Source of the DNA: Amylibacter sp.
GTDB taxonomy: Bacteria; Pseudomonadota; Alphaproteobacteria; Rhodobacterales; Rhodobacteraceae
Reading direction: 5' to 3'
Assembly (NCBI GenBank): GCA_027083485.1
Contig: JALWOO010000320.1
Span: 1 to 6,224, forward strand
DNA length: 6,224 nucleotides
Below, piece after piece: positions 1 through 5,174 of this stretch (positions are counted from its first letter, which is position 1; every line of letters begins with the position of its first letter). The notes below the pieces were generated by a model. That model did no database searches. It was not told where the DNA came from and saw only the letters and a list, made by a program, of their open reading frames with translations. Made by a program: the position numbers and the translations under genes.

Positions 1-246
1 GTATGTTGTGCCCCAGTCGGGCCGGTGTTCGCTGCCAAGGAAAATTTTTACGCCTTGGGCGATGGAGCAGTATTTCCCGATGCGGCAAACACGGTTCTGA
101 TCGCTGATGTCGGCAATTATTTCCGGAATGCCATAGCTGTCATCGCCGATGGCGTATTCCGGATAACACAGCTGCAATTTGCTTTTTTGGGTCAGCCCCA
201 GCTTGCGGGCGATGCGCCTGAGCGCGAATTTGACTGTGTGGGACAT
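1..246 (-). CDS. CatB-like hexapeptide-repeat O-acetyltransferase, N-terminal part (cut by window edge)
   Basis: The gene reads leftwards off the window and the first 82 residues are visible. Seen: a basic N-terminus, then residues 56-71 (IGKYCSIAQGVKIFLG) and H74-RPDW, followed by TTY at the edge. Known: a run IGKxCSIxxGVxI-xLG followed by a short insertion is typical of the left-handed beta-helix xenobiotic acetyltransferase (CatB/VatD) branch, which moves acetyl from acetyl-CoA to a hydroxyl of a sugar, antibiotic or polysaccharide. Members of this family usually have about 200 residues, so more than half, including the rest of the beta-helix, is missing here. The ATG at 246-244 is preceded by AGGAGA about six bases upstream, which fixes the start. 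It diverges from puuD with a 167-base gap. Inference: a cell-surface or exopolysaccharide acetyltransferase is as likely as a resistance enzyme; the substrate cannot be read from this fragment. Confidence 0.8.
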   Translation of the reverse strand, partial: MSHTVKFALRRIARKLGLTQKSKLQLCYPEYAIGDDSYGIPEIIADISDQNRVCRIGKYCSIAQGVKIFLGSEHRPDWGTTY

Positions 247-260
247 CCGATTCTCCTGTA

Positions 261-276
261 CCGGCTTTCGAGCCGG
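261..276 (-). promoter_or_regulatory. Leader hairpin just upstream of the acetyltransferase ribosome binding site
   Basis: CCGGCT and AGCCGG form a perfect six-pair stem around a four-base loop (TTCG on the plus strand, CGAA on the minus strand). On the minus strand it ends about three bases before the AGGAGA ribosome binding site of the acetyltransferase. A 12-base palindrome, CGAGCCGGCTCG (269-280), overlaps it, so two alternative folds are possible. It may influence translation or mRNA stability; this is inference from position only. Confidence 0.35.
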
Positions 277-313
277 CTCGTCGGTTTCTTCTACACCACA
301 TCCATACAAAATT

Positions 314-334
314 ACCAGTGGACCAAGTGGTCAA
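314..334. promoter_or_regulatory. Operator-like palindrome between divergent genes
   Basis: TGGACCA (319-325) and TGGTCAA (328-334) are inverted repeats matching at six of seven positions across a two-base spacer. The same stretch also reads as a tandem direct repeat, ACCAGTGG followed by ACCAAGTGG (314-330). It lies upstream of the TATAAT box of puuD and about 70 bases upstream of the divergent acetyltransferase start, a natural place for one regulator to control either or both genes. TGGTC/GACCA half-sites resemble those of some FadR-type GntR regulators, but the regulator is unknown and the match is not specific. Confidence 0.35.
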
Positions 335-355
335 AATCGTTACATTCGACAAGGC

Positions 356-361
356 TATAAT
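356..361 (+). promoter_or_regulatory. Candidate -10 box for puuD
   Basis: TATAAT at 356-361 is an exact match to the sigma-70 -10 consensus and would start transcription near 368, giving a leader of about 45 bases before the puuD ATG at 414. No good -35 hexamer stands 16-18 bases upstream (the bases there are AAAATC or similar), which is common in promoters needing an activator. The operator-like palindrome ends just upstream of where the -35 element should be. Confidence 0.5.
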
Positions 362-413
362 CAAGCGGCCCCGGCGATCAGGCCGGAATGCCATCATAAC
401 AAGGAAGCGCTCG

Positions 414-1649
414 ATGTTTGAATACGCGATAATCTGGGAATGGCTGATGTTTGCCACCCGCTGGCTGCATGTGATCACCGCGATTGCCTGGATTGGCTCG
501 TCTTTCTATTTCATTGCGCTTGATCTGGGCCTGCGCAAAGCCCCCGACCTGCCCGCCGGTGCCCATGGCGAGGAATGGCAGGTTCATGGTGGCGGTTTTT
601 ACCACATTCGCAAATATCTGGTGGCACCGGCGCAGATGCCCGAGCATCTGACATGGTTCAAATGGGAGAGCTATGCCGCATGGCTATCCGGTTTTGCTAT
701 GCTGTCGCTGCTGTATTATGGCGGGGCAGAGCTGTATCTGGTGGATGCGGCGGTCTGGGATGTGGCCCCCTGGGTGGCAATTCTGGCGTCTATGGCGTCG
801 ATTGCTGTGGCGTGGATTGCCTATGACCTTCTGTGCAAATCGAAATTCGGCGATGATAACCGCCGCCTGATGGTGCTGCTTTATATCATCCTTGTGGCCA
901 TGGCCTGGGGCTATACGCAGATTTTCACTGGCCGCGCGGCATTTTTGCATCTGGGGGCGATTACCGCCACAGTGATGACCGCAAATGTGTTTTTCATCAT
1001 CATGCCGAACCAGCGTGTGGTGGTGGCCGATCTTCAGGCGGGCCGCAAGCCTGATCCGAAATACGGCAAAATCGCCAAGCAACGCTCGACCCACAACAAT
1101 TACCTGACCCTGCCGGTGATTTTCCTGATGCTGTCCAACCACTACCCGCTGTCCTTTGGCACGCAATACAACTGGGTGATTGCGGCGCTGGTGTTTCTGA
1201 TGGGGGTGACGATCCGGCATTATTTCAACTCCAAACACGCGCGCAAGGGCAACCCCACATGGACGTGGGTTCTGACGGCGATCCTGTTTGTTGCGATCAT
1301 GTGGCTGTCCACATTCACCCCGACGCCCCCCGCCGAGGACGCAGAAGAAGCCGCCCTGCCGGCTACTGCCCAACGCTTCGCCGCGGCCGAGCATTTCGAG
1401 GACGTGGCCGATATGGTCGCCGGTCGCTGCTCCATGTGCCACGCCGAGGAGCCGTTCTATGACGGCATCCTCTGGGCACCGCGCGGGGTAAAGCTGGACA
1501 GCCCGCGCCATGTGGCGATGCTGGCACGGGAAATCTATCTGTTTGCGGGCCGCTCCAATGCCATGCCACCGGCAAACGTGAGCTTTATGGAACCGGAAGA
1601 ACGCGAACTGATCCGCAAGTGGTATGAGGGGGCGCTAAAGGGGAGTTGA
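414..1649 (+). CDS. puuD: Membrane urate hydroxylase with C-terminal cytochrome c domain
   Basis: Predicted 411-residue integral membrane enzyme oxidising urate to 5-hydroxyisourate and passing electrons to the respiratory chain, as established for the PuuD family. Seen: an N-terminal signature WEW (8-10), RWLHVITAIAWIGSS (16-30) and FYFIALDLGLR (31-41); several hydrophobic segments up to about residue 300 (roughly 12-35, 86-106, 117-140, 153-171, 178-198, 230-245, 253-268, 283-301); the conserved STHNNYLTLP (225-234); an acidic, Ala/Pro-rich linker (302-325); and a cytochrome c domain with heme motif C339-S-M-C342-H343 and a probable axial Met384 in AMPP. The start is the ATG at 414, preceded by AAGGAAG and matching the family N-terminus. 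The frame is open upstream to a GTG at 318, but those 32 residues are unlike the family and contain the promoter. Maturation of the heme c domain needs the Ccm system, part of which is encoded downstream. Confidence 0.95.
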   Translation: MFEYAIIWEWLMFATRWLHVITAIAWIGSSFYFIALDLGLRKAPDLPAGAHGEEWQVHGGGFYHIRKYLVAPAQMPEHLTWFKWESYAAWLSGFAMLSLLYYGGAELYLVDAAVWDVAPWVAILASMASIAVAWIAYDLLCKSKFGDDNRRLMVLLYIILVAMAWGYTQIFTGRAAFLHLGAITATVMTANVFFIIMPNQRVVVADLQAGRKPDPKYGKIAKQRSTHNNYLTLPVIFLMLSNHYPLSFGTQYNWVIAALVFLMGVTIRHYFNSKHARKGNPTWTWVLTAILFVAIMWLSTFTPTPPAEDAEEAALPATAQRFAAAEHFEDVADMVAGRCSMCHAEEPFYDGILWAPRGVKLDSPRHVAMLAREIYLFAGRSNAMPPANVSFMEPEERELIRKWYEGALKGS

Positions 1650-1660
1650 AAAAGGTAATA

Positions 1661-1694
1661 CACTGAATTTTTCAGTGAAATCTACATTTGTAGA
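1661..1694. terminator. Tandem hairpins between convergent genes
   Basis: Two small inverted repeats follow one another between puuD and the convergent gene: CACTGAA/TTCAGTG (1661-1667 and 1671-1677, loop TTT) and TCTAC/GTAGA (1681-1685 and 1690-1694, loop ATTT). The position suits a two-way terminator, but neither stem is followed directly by a T-run on either strand, and both are AT-rich, so they would be weak or factor-dependent. Confidence 0.4.
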
Positions 1695-1697
1695 AAG

Positions 1698-2225
1698 CTA
1701 TTTTGTGGCTCGTGGGGTAAGGTTTTCCAGTATTTCAATCAAGCCGAGCAGAGTGGCATGTGCATCGTGAAGCCGGCTCTCCAGATGTATTTCTCTGCCG
1801 TCGTTAAGCTGCACCATGACTTGAGTTTCACCGCCATACCTGCCGCGACCAAATTCTCCACGACCATAACCTATGGCTTTTGATACAATCTGGTCCGACC
1901 GTTTGACCTCCGGATTCCACTGTATCAGAATTGCATGCTTATTCGCCTTTGCTACATCGCGGATGATACTGAAGGCATGGCAGTTTTGGGCGATGCGTTT
2001 TCTGAATTCGTCGTCTCTTGGTTTTGGTGGATCACCTTCCTCATGTGGCTCCAACAAATCGAATGGGTTTATGCCCTGCTCGTTCGCCTGTTCAAAGATT
2101 TGTGCAGCCAAGGCATCAACCACTGCTACAGCCAAGAAGGCCCGACGAAGGTCGGAAAACTCCTTGTCGAATTCGGCAAGGGTTGGTTCGACTATTTCTC
2201 TGTTGAATTGCTTGGCGTCAATCAT
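1698..2225 (-). CDS. Unrecognised 175-residue soluble protein
   Basis: I do not recognise this protein. Seen: mostly charged and helical sequence with no signal peptide or membrane segment; an N-terminal helical part (about 1-50); an acidic, proline-containing linker (about 57-72); a helix with FSIIRDVAKANKHAIL (85-100); a Gly/Arg-rich turn GYGRGEFGRGRYGG (119-132); then a beta-like stretch QVMVQLNDGREIHL (135-148) and a final helix LLGLIEILENL (159-169). The RDVAxAxKH pattern recalls helical HEPN-like proteins, but R89 and H97 are seven residues apart, wider than the usual Rx4-6H, so this is only a hint. The ATG at 2225 has GAGGT about 12 bases upstream, a little far. The gene sits alone between convergent puuD and the divergent ribH2 riboswitch and is AT-richer than its neighbours (27 of 60 bases are G or C in 1921-1980, against 40 of 60 in 541-600 of puuD), which suggests an acquired accessory gene. 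Confidence 0.75.
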   Translation of the reverse strand: MIDAKQFNREIVEPTLAEFDKEFSDLRRAFLAVAVVDALAAQIFEQANEQGINPFDLLEPHEEGDPPKPRDDEFRKRIAQNCHAFSIIRDVAKANKHAILIQWNPEVKRSDQIVSKAIGYGRGEFGRGRYGGETQVMVQLNDGREIHLESRLHDAHATLLGLIEILENLTPRATK

Positions 2226-2332
2226 GGCTGAATGGTTACCTCATTCGCCATTTGTTTTCCAGTCTGATCACTAACCACTATCATACCTTCTTTCCATTGC
2301 CCCTTTCCCGCCTCTCTGCTAACACCGCCCCA

Positions 2333-2453
2333 TTCTCAGGGCGGGGCGAAATTCCCCACCGGCGGTGATAGCCCGCGAGCGGTCCAATGGTTGGATGTCA
2401 GCAGATTTCGGTGGAATTCCGGAGCCGACGGTTAAAGTCCGGATGAAAGAGAA
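2333..2453 (+). ncRNA. FMN riboswitch aptamer (RFN element)
   Basis: This is a near-consensus RFN element that binds flavin mononucleotide and lowers expression of the gene downstream. Seen: a closing helix P1 of TTCTC (2333-2337) with GAGAA (2449-2453); P2 as GGGG (2343-2346) with CCCC (2354-2357) around CGAAATT; the conserved ACCGGCGGTGATAGCCCGCG segment (2358-2377); a variable hairpin TCCAA/TTGGA (2383-2387, 2391-2395); the conserved GCAGAT (2401-2406); and the final block with TTCCGGAGCCGACGG (2417-2431) and AGTCCGGATGAAAGAGA. All expected conserved blocks are present and in order. It stands 71 bases before the ribH2 start codon on the same strand, so that gene is the regulated target. 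Confidence 0.97.
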
Positions 2454-2490
2454 GGGAGCGCGCCCATCGGGCTGCGTTGCTGGAAGCTTT

Positions 2491-2520
2491 GAGGTTTGTT
2501 CTGTGATGGAAAGGAACCTC
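2491..2520 (+). promoter_or_regulatory. Candidate expression platform of the FMN riboswitch (ribosome-site hairpin)
   Basis: GAGGTT (2491-2496) can pair with AACCTC (2515-2520). The right arm overlaps the end of the probable Shine-Dalgarno sequence AAGGA (2511-2515) and ends four bases before the ribH2 ATG, so folding would hinder ribosome binding. A small stem GCCC/GGGC (2462-2465, 2468-2471) follows the aptamer. No T-run follows any stem between aptamer and start codon, which favours translational rather than termination control. How the aptamer switches the hairpin is not visible by eye. Confidence 0.45.
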
Positions 2521-2524
2521 TGAT

Positions 2525-2944
2525 ATGAACTCCAAATCGAAAATTGCCTTTATCAAGGCCCGTTGGCACAGCGATATTGTGGATCGCGCCTATGACGGAT
2601 TTATGGCGCAGGCGGATGCCTGGGATGTGACGGGCTTTGATGTGCCCGGCGCGTTTGAAATGCCGCTTTTGGCGCAGCGGTTGGCCAATACCGGCGATTA
2701 TGCGGCCATTGTATGTGCGGCGCTGGTGGTGGATGGCGGCATCTATCGCCATGATTTCGTGGCGGCGGCCGTGGTGGATGGCCTGATGCGGGTGCAGCTC
2801 GATACCGGCGTGCCGGTGTTTTCCGTATCCCTGACGCCGCATCATTTTCAGCCAACGCAGGAACATGTCGCGTTTTTTAGCGAACATTTCGTTAAAAAAG
2901 GGGCCGAAGCGGCGCAAGCGGTACAACAAGTGCTCATGCTTTAA
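2525..2944 (+). CDS. ribH2: 6,7-dimethyl-8-ribityllumazine synthase, type II
   Basis: Lumazine synthase condenses 5-amino-6-ribitylamino-uracil with 3,4-dihydroxy-2-butanone 4-phosphate to give 6,7-dimethyl-8-ribityllumazine, the direct precursor of riboflavin, in the cytoplasm. Seen in 139 residues: the N-terminal strand IAFIKARWH (7-15), with Trp14 in the substrate-stacking region; [13 protein letters not shown] (38-50); [16 protein letters not shown] (68-83); and LTPHHF (103-108). [10 protein letters not shown] and TPHHF are hallmarks of the type II (RibH2) branch known from Brucella and rhizobia, whose members are typically decameric; type I enzymes have a GATTHYDYV-like segment instead. 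By my own alignment Arg75/His76 sits where type I has its catalytic histidine. The length fits the family, and AAGGA lies about nine bases before the ATG. The FMN riboswitch directly upstream supports the call. No other riboflavin gene is in the window, so this is a stand-alone, flavin-responsive copy. Confidence 0.93.
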   Translation: MNSKSKIAFIKARWHSDIVDRAYDGFMAQADAWDVTGFDVPGAFEMPLLAQRLANTGDYAAIVCAALVVDGGIYRHDFVAAAVVDGLMRVQLDTGVPVFSVSLTPHHFQPTQEHVAFFSEHFVKKGAEAAQAVQQVLML

Positions 2945-3008
2945 GACTTCCTTTATGGAAAACAGGTTTCCTCTTATGCGGGTGCTATCCGCGTGAGAGG
3001 GGATTTTT

Positions 3009-3581
3009 ATGAAAAATTACAGTCGTTTAATCATAATTTTTTTGGTATTTGCTGCTGTCCCGATGTTGGCACAGGAAGAGGTCGCAACCATTCTGCGCAA
3101 ACAGGAGGAGGCCTGCCTTGCGGGCAATGCTGCCAACTGCCTGCCGGCGGCATCCATGTATTTGCGCGGCCAGGGGGGGGCACCGGATGCGGTAAAAGCA
3201 GCACGATATTTCAAGGAAAATTGTAATGCCGGTTTTATGGAGGGTTGCGCCAATCTGGCCCTTTTGTATGAGCAGGGCAGGGGCGTGAACCGCAGTATGC
3301 GAGAGGCGCTACGCCTCTATGGCAATGCCTGCAAGTGGCGGTTGGGTGCGGCTTGCGAGCGGTTGGGGTATTTGTACCTCGAGGGGCGCGGGGTGGTTCG
3401 GGACCTGTTACTGGCGCGGCGTTTCTTCAAGCGGGGATGCGATCGACTGGACGCGCGGAGCTGCTATAACCTCGGGTATATCTACACCCGCGGTCTGGGG
3501 GTTTCCGCGGATGAAAACGCTGCATCCCGTTTTTACCAACTGGCCTGTGATTACGGCCAGTCAGAGGGCTGCACGCCCTAG
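3009..3581 (+). CDS. Exported Sel1/Hcp-type cysteine-rich repeat protein
   Basis: A 190-residue protein of Sel1-like helical repeats. Seen: a signal peptide with K2, R6, a hydrophobic core (7-17) and probable cleavage after A21 (PMLA-QEE), so the product is expected in the periplasm or outside. Then come repeats of the form C-x7-C-xxLAxLYxxGxGV. Cysteines fall at 36/44, 72/80, 108/116, 144/152 and 180/188, an exact 36-residue period with eight residues between partners. Known: in Helicobacter Hcp proteins, cysteines spaced this way form a disulfide linking the two helices of each repeat, and Sel1 repeats usually act as protein-binding scaffolds. The last pair lies in a half repeat two residues before the stop. 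The ATG at 3009 has GAGAGGGG about six bases upstream. It begins 64 bases after ribH2 and could share its transcript, but nothing links their functions. The partner protein is unknown. Confidence 0.85.
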   Translation: MKNYSRLIIIFLVFAAVPMLAQEEVATILRKQEEACLAGNAANCLPAASMYLRGQGGAPDAVKAARYFKENCNAGFMEGCANLALLYEQGRGVNRSMREALRLYGNACKWRLGAACERLGYLYLEGRGVVRDLLLARRFFKRGCDRLDARSCYNLGYIYTRGLGVSADENAASRFYQLACDYGQSEGCTP

Positions 3582-3587
3582 CGGGCG
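3574..3587. terminator. Stem-loop centred on two shared, convergent stop codons
   Basis: CGCCC (3574-3578) and GGGCG (3583-3587) form a five-pair GC stem around TAGC. The loop region contains the palindrome CTAG (3578-3581), which supplies the TAG stop of the Sel1 gene on the plus strand and the TAG stop of ccmG on the minus strand. No T-run follows on either strand, so a role in termination is only suggested by its place between two converging genes. Confidence 0.3.
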
Positions 3588-4114
3588 GCCTTGATCGCCG
3601 GCATCAGTTTCTCTTTGATCACCCGTTTGGTCAACGGCCCGGCAGCACGCATCAGGATTTTGCCGTTGCTGTCGACCAGATAGGTTTCCGGCACCCCGTA
3701 GACGCCCCATTCCAGCGCCATGCGGCCTTCAACGGCCATGGCTTTGGTATAAGGATTGCCCAGCGAATTCAGAAACGACATGGCATTGTCCGGAAGGTCT
3801 TTGTAATTCAGGCCGATAATCGGAATTCCCAGATCGGACAGCTCCATCAGGTTCGGGTGTTCCACACGGCACGGGCCGCACCAGCTGGCCCAGAAATTCA
3901 CCAGCTTGATCCCCGCAGCGGTAATATCCGCATCACTTGCCAGCGGCAGATCCGCCAGTTGTTTACCCACCAGCGGCGGGGCCTGCTGACCGATCAATGT
4001 TGAGGGTAGCGCATCCGGATCCTCGCGCTTGAGGCCGAAAATAAAGGTTCCCGCCAGCGCCAGAAAAATCAGCGGCGGCAGGATCATCAGCGGGGAAAAA
4101 CGTTTACTTGCCAT
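3578..4114 (-). CDS. ccmG: Cytochrome c maturation thiol:disulfide oxidoreductase CcmG (DsbE)
   Basis: A membrane-anchored periplasmic thioredoxin-like protein that keeps the CXXCH cysteines of apocytochromes c reduced for heme attachment (System I). Seen in 178 residues: a short basic start, an uncleaved membrane anchor (about 8-27), a linker, then the thioredoxin fold with LVNFWASWCGPC (71-82, active-site Cys79 and Cys82), VEHPNL (84-89), and GVYGVPETYLVD (137-148) carrying the cis-proline Pro142 and the Glu143 typical of CcmG. The frame is open upstream to an ATG at 4186, but those 24 residues are unlike the family and lie inside ccmD in another frame. The ATG at 4114 gives the proper anchor, although its ribosome binding site is weak, so coupling to ccmD, which it overlaps by 11 bases, is likely. 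The Rhodobacter capsulatus counterpart is HelX. Its stop codon overlaps that of the convergent Sel1 gene. Confidence 0.94.
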   Translation of the reverse strand: MASKRFSPLMILPPLIFLALAGTFIFGLKREDPDALPSTLIGQQAPPLVGKQLADLPLASDADITAAGIKLVNFWASWCGPCRVEHPNLMELSDLGIPIIGLNYKDLPDNAMSFLNSLGNPYTKAMAVEGRMALEWGVYGVPETYLVDSNGKILMRAAGPLTKRVIKEKLMPAIKAAR

Positions 4115-4265
4115 TATTGCGAATCCGATCTTCTTGTTGTTCCAACAGACGTTTGGCCTTGGCGGCCTGTCGCATTGATACGGCAATCAGCAGCAACAGC
4201 AAGGCGATGCTGATCACATATGCGGCAGAGACCTCAAAGGCGTATTTTCCAAGATCGGGCATCAT
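4104..4265 (-). CDS. ccmD: Small heme exporter subunit CcmD
   Basis: A 53-residue membrane protein easily missed because of its size. Seen: N-terminal MMPDLGKYAFEVSAAY, a single membrane helix (about 15-30, VISIALLLLLIAVS), then a charged, basic tail with KAKRLLEQQEDR. This N-terminal pattern (PDLGKYA), the one-helix layout and the place between ccmC and ccmG identify CcmD. Known role: it is needed to release heme-loaded CcmE from the CcmABC complex in the inner membrane. Two adjacent ATG codons are available. The first (4265-4263) overlaps the ccmC stop in an ATGA arrangement and has GGAGG seven bases upstream, so I chose it; the second, three bases on, would give 52 residues. It overlaps the start of ccmG by 11 bases, indicating translational coupling. 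Confidence 0.93.
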   Translation of the reverse strand: MMPDLGKYAFEVSAAYVISIALLLLLIAVSMRQAAKAKRLLEQQEDRIRNNGK

Positions 4266-5011
4266 GAGTGGACCTCCCGTGCCATAAGGGCTTCGGCGCG
4301 GCGCATGCGGATCAATGTGCGGGTGCGCATCAAAACCAGTGCCACGAACAACAACACAAACCCGATCCCGCTCAGGGCCAGAGGATACAGGTAATCCGGA
4401 TGTACGTTTTTATCGACCTGCGTGCCATTGGCCACGGTGATCGAGGCCCCCTGATGCAGGCCCTGATTCCAGAAATTCACCGCATAGCGCGACAACAGGG
4501 CAAACACGCTGCCCACCATACACAGAATAGAGGTCAGATCGGCGGCTGTGTCGTTGTCTTCGATGGCCTCCCAAAGGGCGATATAGCCAAGGTAAAACAC
4601 AAACAGGATCAAAAACGAGGTCAGGCGCGGATCCCATGCCCAATAGGTGCCCCACATCGGACTGCCCCAAATGGCACCGGTAAACAGCGAAATCAGGGTC
4701 ATGGTCATACCGATCGGTGCCGCCGCCCGCGCCGCCAATGCAGATACGTGATGGCGCCGGATCAACCAGATCAGCGAAGTCACCAGCATCATTATCCAGA
4801 TGTTGATCGCCAGCGTTGCCGCCGGCACATGCAGGAAAATGATCTTGACCGTGGAGCCTTGCTTGTAGTCGTCGGGCGTCAGGAAAAAGCCCCAAAACAG
4901 ACCAGCCAGCAAGCTGATCATTGCTAATACTGTGGCCACCGGCAGGATTTTCCCTGACAAGGCCATGAACTTCACCGGATTGGCATATTCCCAGAGCGCG
5001 TTGAGTCGCAT
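4262..5011 (-). CDS. ccmC: Heme-handling membrane protein CcmC
   Basis: A 249-residue inner-membrane protein that presents heme to the chaperone CcmE in cytochrome c maturation System I. Seen: the N-terminal LWEYANPVKF (6-15); six hydrophobic segments (roughly 22-44, 58-83, 98-115, 131-149, 160-179, 209-228); the tryptophan-rich periplasmic motif WGTYWAWDPR (120-129) that marks heme-handling proteins; and the two expected heme-ligand histidines, His61 in FLHVPAA and His186 in NQGLHQG. The frame stays open upstream to an ATG at 5176, and another ATG lies at 5023. I prefer the ATG at 5011 because GAGGG stands five to six bases before it and the product then matches the family length and N-terminus. 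It heads ccmC-ccmD-ccmG, all joined by overlaps. ccmA and ccmB, which precede it in Rhodobacter capsulatus (helABCDX), are not upstream here: the next gene is divergent. Confidence 0.95.
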   Translation of the reverse strand: MRLNALWEYANPVKFMALSGKILPVATVLAMISLLAGLFWGFFLTPDDYKQGSTVKIIFLHVPAATLAINIWIMMLVTSLIWLIRRHHVSALAARAAAPIGMTMTLISLFTGAIWGSPMWGTYWAWDPRLTSFLILFVFYLGYIALWEAIEDNDTAADLTSILCMVGSVFALLSRYAVNFWNQGLHQGASITVANGTQVDKNVHPDYLYPLALSGIGFVLLFVALVLMRTRTLIRMRRAEALMAREVHS

Positions 5012-5049
5012 GGTTTCCCTCATATTACTTGGCGAGGAGATAGCCTGTT

Positions 5050-5065
5050 TTGGCCGTGAGGCCAA
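5050..5065. promoter_or_regulatory. Small perfect hairpin in the ccmC upstream region
   Basis: TTGGCC and GGCCAA form a perfect six-pair stem around GTGA (plus strand) or TCAC (minus strand), 39 bases upstream of the ccmC start. It could be a protein-binding palindrome or part of the ccmC leader. No T-run follows on either strand, so a terminator is unlikely. I could not identify a convincing promoter in 5012-5174 for either divergent gene. Confidence 0.3.
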
Positions 5066-5174
5066 TGGGAATACTGTCACAGCATCGTGTAAAAGCGCAT
5101 TGGCGACACTTGAAAGGCTATATGCTACGATCAGGGCCGGTAAAACTGGATATAGGTCAACAAAAGGAACGTTC

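Noticed and set aside
318..413. Extended N-terminus of PuuD from a GTG at 318
   Set aside because: The extra 32 residues do not resemble the family N-terminus, the stretch contains the palindrome and TATAAT box, and the ATG at 414 has a good ribosome binding site.
684..1511. Long minus-strand open frame (275 residues) inside puuD
   Set aside because: It lies wholly antisense to a confidently identified gene and its His/Arg-rich translation looks like a shadow of the coding strand.
1873..2274. Plus-strand open frames across the 1698-2225 gene
   Set aside because: Their translations are of low complexity, Ser/Cys/Phe-rich and lack ribosome sites; the minus frame has a balanced, protein-like composition.
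2945..3008. Terminator after ribH2
   Set aside because: Two weak repeats exist (GGAAA/TTTCC at 2957-2971 and GCGG/CCGC at 2978-2992), but the stems are short and not followed by a T-run, so I do not call a terminator.
4115..4186. Extension of CcmG to the ATG at 4186
   Set aside because: The added 24 residues come from the wrong frame of ccmD and would put polar sequence with two stray cysteines before the membrane anchor.
4268..4927. Plus-strand open frame (219 residues) antisense to ccmC
   Set aside because: It is rich in His, Gln and Arg and wholly opposite a clearly identified membrane protein gene.
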